A stretch of 27,772 nucleotides of DNA, from contig JAEDGK010000013.1 in NCBI GenBank assembly GCA_016297555.1, positions 1 to 27,772 on the forward strand, read 5' to 3'. Both the position numbers and the translations under genes were made by a program. Source of the stretch: Clostridiaceae bacterium (GTDB taxonomy: Bacteria > Bacillota > Clostridia > Oscillospirales > Acutalibacteraceae). Below the pieces are notes generated by a model. That model was not told where the DNA came from. It saw only the letters and a list, made by a program, of their open reading frames with translations, and did not search any database. Positions 23,514-27,772 of this stretch are shown piece by piece (position 1 is the first letter of the stretch; every line of letters begins with the position of its first letter).

Positions 23514-23611
23514 TCCTTATTAAGAGCGGCTGAGGGACAGGCCCTGTGAAGCCCGGCAACCTGTGTTATGCAAGGTGCTAAATCCTGCGGCGTTTAGCCG
23601 AAAGATAAGGT
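23514..23611 (+). promoter_or_regulatory. SAM-I (S-box) riboswitch aptamer
   Basis: The segment has the conserved S-box core: P1 arms CCTTAT (23515-23520) and ATAAGG (23605-23610), the kink-turn GAGGGAC, GAAGCCCGGCAACC, AGGTGCTAAATCC, and a P4 hairpin CGGC-GTTTA-GCCG followed by AAAGATAAGG. SAM binding stabilises P1. The 3' arm TAAGG could otherwise pair with CCTTA at 23623-23627 in the terminator, which gives the antiterminator switch. It controls metK, the SAM synthetase. Confidence 0.97.
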
Positions 23612-23617
23612 GTTCCG

Positions 23618-23648
23618 ACCCGCCTTAGACTTTTCAGGCGGGTTTTTT
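23618..23648 (+). terminator. Riboswitch expression-platform terminator
   Basis: ACCCGCCT (23618-23625) pairs with AGGCGGGT (23636-23643), followed by a run of T residues to 23648. With SAM bound, transcription should stop here, about 70 bases before metK. Confidence 0.93.
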
Positions 23649-23718
23649 GTAACTCCGATGCGGATATTAATCCGAGGACTGAATCCGTTGATAGTTTTTG
23701 AAAAAGAGGTTACACAAA

Positions 23719-24864
23719 ATGGCGCATTACTTTTTTACTTCCGAGTCGGTAACGGGAGGTCATCCCGACAAAATCTGTGACCAGATTTCCGACGCCGTGC
23801 TTGACGCAATTCTTGCAAAAGACCCTAACGGCAGAGTTGCCTGCGAGTGCTGCTGCACAACGGGCATGGTTATGGTTATGGGCGAAATCACAACAAGCGC
23901 GGAGATTGATATTCCCAAAATCGCAAGGGGAGTTATCAATGAAATCGGCTATAATAATGCTGAATACGGCTTCGACGGCAACACCTGCGCGGTTATCACC
24001 GCTCTCGACAAGCAGTCGGACGATATTGCCATGGGCGTTGACAGGCTCGGCGCGGGCGATCAGGGAATGATGTTCGGCTTTGCCTGCGATGAAACGCCCG
24101 AGCTTATGCCCATGCCCATTTCGCTGGCTCATAAGCTCTGTGCAAAGCTTACTCAGGTTCGTAAAAGCGGCGAGCTCGCTTATCTCAGACCCGACGGCAA
24201 GAGTCAGGTAACGGTTGAGTATGACGAAAACAACCGCCCCGTCAGAGTGGATACCGTTGTTATTTCTTCTCAGCACGCTCCCGAAATTGAGCTTGAGCAG
24301 ATAAGAAAAGACATTATTGAAAAGGTAATAAAAACAACAATTCCTGCCGATATGCTTGATGAAAACACGGTTTACCACATCAATCCCACCGGCAGATTTG
24401 TCACGGGCGGTCCGCAGGGCGACAGCGGCTTAACAGGCAGAAAAATAATCGTTGATACCTACGGCGGCTATGCACGCCACGGCGGCGGAGCTTTCAGCGG
24501 AAAAGATCCCACAAAGGTTGACCGCTCGGCTGCATATGCGGCGCGTTATGTGGCAAAAAATATAGTTGCGGCGGGTCTTGCGAAAAAGTGCGAGGTTCAG
24601 CTTGCTTATGCAATCGGCGTTGAGAAGCCCGTTTCCGTTTTTGTTGATACCTTCGGCACGGGAAAGGTTGACGACAGCCGAATTTCGGAAATAATCAATG
24701 AACTTTTCGATTTGCGCCCTGCCGAGATTATCAAGTCGCTTGACCTCAGACGCCCGATTTACAGGCAGATTGCGGCTCTCGGACACATCGGCAGAACGGA
24801 TGTTGAGCTTCCGTGGGAAAAGACTGACAGAGTTGAGGATATCAAAAAAGCGGCAAAAATCTGA
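23719..24864 (+). CDS. metK: S-adenosylmethionine synthetase
   Basis: A 381-residue enzyme that makes SAM from methionine and ATP. Signatures present are HYFFTSESVTGGHPDKICDQ with the catalytic His15 and Asp17, GAGDQGMMFG (the ATP-binding hexapeptide region) and GGGAFSGKDPTKVDRSAAY (the phosphate loop). VTGGHPDK has Gly where most homologues have Glu, a position not known to be catalytic. I chose ATG 23719, after AAGAGGTT; the upstream TTG at 23698 would add seven unconserved residues. It is controlled by the SAM-I riboswitch directly upstream. A glycosyltransferase gene follows after 19 bases on what is probably the same transcript. Confidence 0.97.
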   Translation: MAHYFFTSESVTGGHPDKICDQISDAVLDAILAKDPNGRVACECCCTTGMVMVMGEITTSAEIDIPKIARGVINEIGYNNAEYGFDGNTCAVITALDKQSDDIAMGVDRLGAGDQGMMFGFACDETPELMPMPISLAHKLCAKLTQVRKSGELAYLRPDGKSQVTVEYDENNRPVRVDTVVISSQHAPEIELEQIRKDIIEKVIKTTIPADMLDENTVYHINPTGRFVTGGPQGDSGLTGRKIIVDTYGGYARHGGGAFSGKDPTKVDRSAAYAARYVAKNIVAAGLAKKCEVQLAYAIGVEKPVSVFVDTFGTGKVDDSRISEIINELFDLRPAEIIKSLDLRRPIYRQIAALGHIGRTDVELPWEKTDRVEDIKKAAKI

Positions 24865-24883
24865 AACCGAGGGGTGAAGCTTA

Positions 24884-25825
24884 ATGAAGCTTTCGCTTGT
24901 TGTTCCCTGCTATAATGAAGAAAAAAATGTTTCGCTGTTTTACGAAGCGGTAAAAAACGATTTTTCCGGCGTGGACTTTGATTACGAGCTTGTTTTCGTC
25001 AATGACGGCAGCAAGGACGGCACCTTTAAAGAGCTGCAAAAGCTCTGCGAGGGAGATTTGCCCGTTAAAATTGTCAATTTTTCACGCAATTTCGGCAAAG
25101 AATCCGCAATGTATGCGGGGCTTCGTGAATCCGAGGGCGATTATGTTACCATAATTGACGCCGATTTGCAGCAGCGTCCGTCAATCGCGCTCGATATGGT
25201 GCGTATGCTTGACGGAGAGCCTGATTATGACTGCGTTGCGGCTTATCAGGAAAGCCGCAGAGAAAGCAAGCTGCTTGTGTTCTTCAAAAACAGCTTTTAT
25301 AAGCTGATAAACAAGTTTTCCGATACCGAGTTTGTTCAGGGGGCGAGCGATTTCAGAACCTTCCGCCGACCTATGGTTGAAGCGATACTTGCCATGGACG
25401 AATATTTCAGGTTTTCAAAGGGTCTGTTTTCATGGGTCGGTTTTAACACAAAATTCATTCCTTATAAGGTTGAAGAAAGAGCCACTGGCAATTCAAAATG
25501 GTCGTTTAAAAAGCTCTTTAAATACGCTTTGGACGGTATATTTGCATTTACCACAGCTCCGCTTCGCTTTGCAACGATAATCGGGCTTTTGACCTCATTC
25601 CTGTCAATAATTTATCTGATAGTTGTTGTTATTCAGAAGCTTGCTTTCGGTATTCCCGTTGCGGGCTATGCAACGATAGTAGTGCTGATACTTCTGCTCG
25701 GCGGAATTCAGCTCTGCTGCATAGGAATCATCGGCGAATACATTGCCAGAACTTATATCCAGACAAAGGGAAGACCGATTTATATAGCCAAGCAGGTTAT
25801 AAAGAATCATAAATACGAAAGATAA
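24884..25825 (+). CDS. Family 2 glycosyltransferase, GtrB/DPM1-like
   Basis: A 313-residue membrane-bound GT2 enzyme. The GT-A fold is at 1-225, with VVPCYNEEKNV, FVNDGSKDGT (38-47) and the metal-binding IDADLQQRPS (91-100, Asp92/Asp94). Two C-terminal transmembrane helices lie at about 229-251 and 261-285, followed by EYIARTYIQTKGRPIY. This layout is typical of enzymes moving a sugar from a nucleotide donor to polyprenyl phosphate on the inner membrane face, for later use in cell-surface decoration. The sugar is not readable from sequence. The start at 24884 follows GAGGGGTG. It is the second gene after the SAM riboswitch, so its expression may drop when SAM is high. A strong terminator follows. 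Confidence 0.9.
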   Translation: MKLSLVVPCYNEEKNVSLFYEAVKNDFSGVDFDYELVFVNDGSKDGTFKELQKLCEGDLPVKIVNFSRNFGKESAMYAGLRESEGDYVTIIDADLQQRPSIALDMVRMLDGEPDYDCVAAYQESRRESKLLVFFKNSFYKLINKFSDTEFVQGASDFRTFRRPMVEAILAMDEYFRFSKGLFSWVGFNTKFIPYKVEERATGNSKWSFKKLFKYALDGIFAFTTAPLRFATIIGLLTSFLSIIYLIVVVIQKLAFGIPVAGYATIVVLILLLGGIQLCCIGIIGEYIARTYIQTKGRPIYIAKQVIKNHKYER

Positions 25826-25867
25826 AAAAACCTCCGAAACCGCTTCAACGGTTTCGGAGGTTTTTTA
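25825..25867. terminator. Bidirectional terminator between convergent operons
   Basis: CCTCCGAAACCG (25831-25842) pairs perfectly with CGGTTTCGGAGG (25849-25860) around a 6-base loop, flanked by an A-run and a T-run that extend the stem. It ends the metK/glycosyltransferase transcript and the convergent oxidoreductase operon. Confidence 0.93.
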
Positions 25868-25878
25868 CTTTTGGTTGA

Positions 25879-26412
25879 TCATTCAAAATTATATCCAAGC
25901 TCAACTGCTTTAATGTTAAGCTCAATCAGGTTTGCTTTTTTGGCGGGAACGAGCTTTTTCATAGCTCTTTCAACATTCTCATAAGGCATAATGCCTGTCT
26001 TTTTAATCATAAGACCTATCATTATCATATTCGCAAGACCGGAAAGCCCCTCATCGGAGGCAATTCTCGTTGCGGGTATGTAATAGGCTTCAACATCGCT
26101 GCGGGCAACCTTGCGGTCGATAAGAGAGCTGTCAACAAAAATCTTCGCGCCGGGAACCGCCGCGCTTTCAAATCTGTCAAGCGAGGGGAGGTTCATTGCG
26201 ATAAGAATATCGGGGTTTGCAACGATGGGCGAGCCGATTTTTGTGTCGCTGAGAATTACGGAGCAGTTGCAGGTGCCGCCTCTCATTTCGGGGCCGTAGG
26301 AGGGGAGCCAGCTTACCTCGCGCTCTTCAAGCAGACCGTCATATGCGAGAAATTTGCCCGAGAAAAGGATTCCCTGACCGCCGAAGCCTGCAAGCAGAAT
26401 TTGATTAGTCAT
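25879..26412 (-). CDS. 2-oxoacid:ferredoxin oxidoreductase, gamma subunit
   Basis: A 177-residue gamma subunit of the pyruvate/ketoisovalerate/2-oxoglutarate:ferredoxin oxidoreductase family. The marks are AGFGGQGI near the N-terminus (8-15), SYGPEMRGGTCNCSVI (38-53) and the MNLPSLDRF segment (73-81). It contributes to CoA binding and catalysis in a complex with the alpha and beta subunits encoded upstream. Length is typical (about 180). The ATG starts one base after the beta-subunit stop, and its GGAGG site lies within the beta coding end. It is the last gene of the operon and ends before a bidirectional terminator. It could be VorC/KorC-type; the sequence does not decide. Confidence 0.9.
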   Translation of the reverse strand: MTNQILLAGFGGQGILFSGKFLAYDGLLEEREVSWLPSYGPEMRGGTCNCSVILSDTKIGSPIVANPDILIAMNLPSLDRFESAAVPGAKIFVDSSLIDRKVARSDVEAYYIPATRIASDEGLSGLANMIMIGLMIKKTGIMPYENVERAMKKLVPAKKANLIELNIKAVELGYNFE

Positions 26413-26413
26413 A

Positions 26414-27166
26414 TCATTCGCCCTCCTTTTCAGCGGTTTTGTCCTTATAAACGCCGAGAGGATAATACGGAATCATATTTTCTTCAAGCCATTCAAGAGC
26501 CTTGTCGGGCTTCATTCCCCAGTTGGTGGGGCAGGTTGAAAGAACTTCAACGAGTGAAAAGCCTTTGCCGTCAAGCTGATTTTGGAAAGCCTTTTTAATT
26601 GCTTTCTTGGCGTTTTTGATATTCTTAACATTGTTGACCGCAACTCTTTCAAGATATGTTGCGCCGTCAACATTTGAAAGCAGCTCGCATACCTTTACGG
26701 GCAGACCTACCGCCTTGGGGTCTCTGCCGTAGGGAGAGGTCTGAGTGACCTGACCGGGCAGGGTGGTGGGCGCCATCTGACCGCCCGTCATGCCGTAAAT
26801 TGCATTGTTGACAAAAATAATGGTTATGTTTTCGCCTCTTGCGGCTGAATGAACTGTTTCAGCCGTGCCGATTGCGGCAAGGTCGCCGTCACCCTGATAG
26901 GTGAAAACTATGTTGTTCGGGTCGGAGCGTTTAACGCCGGTTGCAACGGCGGGCGCTCTGCCGTGGGCGGCTTCAATCATATCGCAAGTGAAATAATTAT
27001 AAGCAAAAACCGAGCAGCCGACGGGTGCAATGCCTATTGTTCTGCCTTCAATGCCCAGCTCGTCAATAACCTCGGCAACAAGTCTGTGGATAATGCCGTG
27101 GGTGCAGCCGGGGCAGTAGTGGAGGGGTGCGTCGGTTAATGCTTTTGGTTTTTCAAAAACTGTCAT
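26414..27166 (-). CDS. 2-oxoacid:ferredoxin oxidoreductase, TPP-binding beta subunit
   Basis: A 250-residue thiamine-pyrophosphate subunit of the 2-oxoacid:ferredoxin oxidoreductase complex. CPGCTHG (18-24) and Cys51 (VGCSVF) are candidate [4Fe-4S] ligands. The TPP/Mg motif runs from GDGDLAAIG (92-100) to VNNAIYGMTGGQ (119-130). The enzyme oxidises a 2-oxoacid with CoA to acyl-CoA and CO2, passing electrons to ferredoxin. The start shares one base with the alpha-subunit stop (TAATG), preceded by GGAGGTGA inside that gene. Subunit sizes and alpha-beta-gamma order fit a branched-chain (Vor) or 2-oxoglutarate (Kor) enzyme rather than the large fused pyruvate enzyme. Confidence 0.9.
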   Translation of the reverse strand: MTVFEKPKALTDAPLHYCPGCTHGIIHRLVAEVIDELGIEGRTIGIAPVGCSVFAYNYFTCDMIEAAHGRAPAVATGVKRSDPNNIVFTYQGDGDLAAIGTAETVHSAARGENITIIFVNNAIYGMTGGQMAPTTLPGQVTQTSPYGRDPKAVGLPVKVCELLSNVDGATYLERVAVNNVKNIKNAKKAIKKAFQNQLDGKGFSLVEVLSTCPTNWGMKPDKALEWLEENMIPYYPLGVYKDKTAEKEGE

Positions 27167-27772
27167 TATTTGTCACCTCCGACGGAATTTGCTTTGCCGA
27201 TTGAGTTAAGAACATCCTCGGTAGTCGGTATCATACCGCCGACGCGGTTGCAAAGAAGAACGGGCTTTTTGCAGCGTGTTGCAAGCTCGATATCCTCAAT
27301 CATCTGACCCATGGAAAGCTCAACGCTGATGAAAGCTTTAACTTTGTCAGCGGCGGCGTTGAGAGCAGCCTTCGGGAACGGCCAGAGTGTTATCGGGCGA
27401 ATCATACCGACCTTTATTCCCTGCTCGCGCGCTCTGTCGATGGCGTTTTGAGAAACTCTTGCGGCAACGCCGTAGGCAACTATGCAGATTTCCGCATCGT
27501 CCATGCGGTATTCGTCAAACATAACCTCTTCGGCTTCTATTTTGGCGTATCTTTCATATCTTTCAAAATTATATTTTTCAAGCTCGTCGGGATTGATGAT
27601 GAGGGAATTGATTATATTGTGCTCACGCTCGCATTTTGTTCCCGTGCAAGCCCATGAGGACTTGTCATATTGCCTGATTTCATCAATATCAAGGCTTACG
27701 GGCTCCATCATCTGACCCATAGTTCCGTCAGAAAGAAGCATTGCGGGCATCCTGTATTTGTCCGCAAGGTCA
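27166..27772 (-). CDS. vorB: 2-oxoacid:ferredoxin oxidoreductase, alpha subunit (partial)
   Basis: The C-terminal 201 or so residues of the alpha subunit; the 5' end lies beyond the window. The frame stays open to the last base and reads DLADKYRMPAMLLSDGTMGQ, continuous with the family, so the internal Met is not the start. Domain II and the C-terminal part are visible (EICIVAYGVAARV, KVGMIRPITLWPFP, VSVELSMGQM-like FISVELSMGQM). Full-length homologues have about 350 residues. I name it vorB because annotated VorB proteins of Clostridia share this layout; KorA remains possible. A ferredoxin-like delta subunit gene would be expected upstream, outside the window. Confidence 0.82.
   Translation of the reverse strand, partial: DLADKYRMPAMLLSDGTMGQMMEPVSLDIDEIRQYDKSSWACTGTKCEREHNIINSLIINPDELEKYNFERYERYAKIEAEEVMFDEYRMDDAEICIVAYGVAARVSQNAIDRAREQGIKVGMIRPITLWPFPKAALNAAADKVKAFISVELSMGQMIEDIELATRCKKPVLLCNRVGGMIPTTEDVLNSIGKANSVGGDK

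Noticed and set aside
1..27772. Search for mobile elements, CRISPR arrays, tRNA/rRNA genes and toxin-antitoxin pairs
   Set aside because: No transposase, integrase, regularly spaced repeats, cloverleaf-like segment or toxin-like small gene pair was seen; short genes between operons were looked for and not found.

Overview
This window reads as an ordinary chromosomal segment of a Gram-positive anaerobe of the class Clostridia, most likely an Oscillospirales/Ruminococcaceae-type gut bacterium. The support is a CIRCE/HrcA-controlled grpE-dnaK-dnaJ cluster, a SAM-I (S-box) riboswitch before metK, strong purine-rich ribosome binding sites, several TTG/GTG starts, a DUF5696-type lipoprotein, a GPH-type sugar symporter and ferredoxin-linked 2-oxoacid oxidoreductase genes. 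I see no phage, IS element, CRISPR array, tRNA or rRNA, and base composition looks even throughout.

Left part (1-4900, minus strand): an operon runs response regulator > sensor histidine kinase > DUF5696-type lipoprotein > MIF-like tautomerase, with overlapping or nearly touching genes. From a diverging promoter, 5009-6342 (plus) encodes a Nudix hydrolase with a pyrophosphatase-like N-terminal domain and a small COG2426-type membrane protein. A bidirectional terminator separates these from a convergent TetR regulator (6398-6967).

Centre-left (7068-11801, plus): diverging from tetR is a run of four genes: a TIM-barrel sugar isomerase/epimerase, the 23S rRNA methyltransferase RlmA, a GH27 glycosidase and a purple-acid-phosphatase-like metallophosphoesterase. 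None has a signal peptide, so the sugar enzymes probably work on imported material. A strong bidirectional hairpin (11848-11900) ends it.

Centre-right: on the minus strand (17866 down to 11938) lie a cytidylate-kinase-like protein, a GPH-family symporter, lepA, hemW and a small secreted protein. Diverging from these on the plus strand are hrcA-grpE-dnaK-dnaJ, behind a near-consensus promoter and a perfect CIRCE operator. lepA and hemW usually precede hrcA on the same strand, so the ancestral cluster is rearranged here.

Right part: a HAD phosphatase, then a consensus promoter and SAM-I riboswitch with its terminator controlling metK and probably a polyprenyl-phosphate-type glycosyltransferase. 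A bidirectional terminator separates these from the convergent genes of a 2-oxoacid:ferredoxin oxidoreductase (alpha cut by the window edge, beta, gamma).

I found no convincing new multi-gene system. The items most worth a second look are the pyrophosphatase-like/Nudix fusion, a third CIRCE half-site that allows alternative hairpins in the hrcA leader, an inverted repeat covering the symporter ribosome binding site, and the kinase/DUF5696 lipoprotein overlap.
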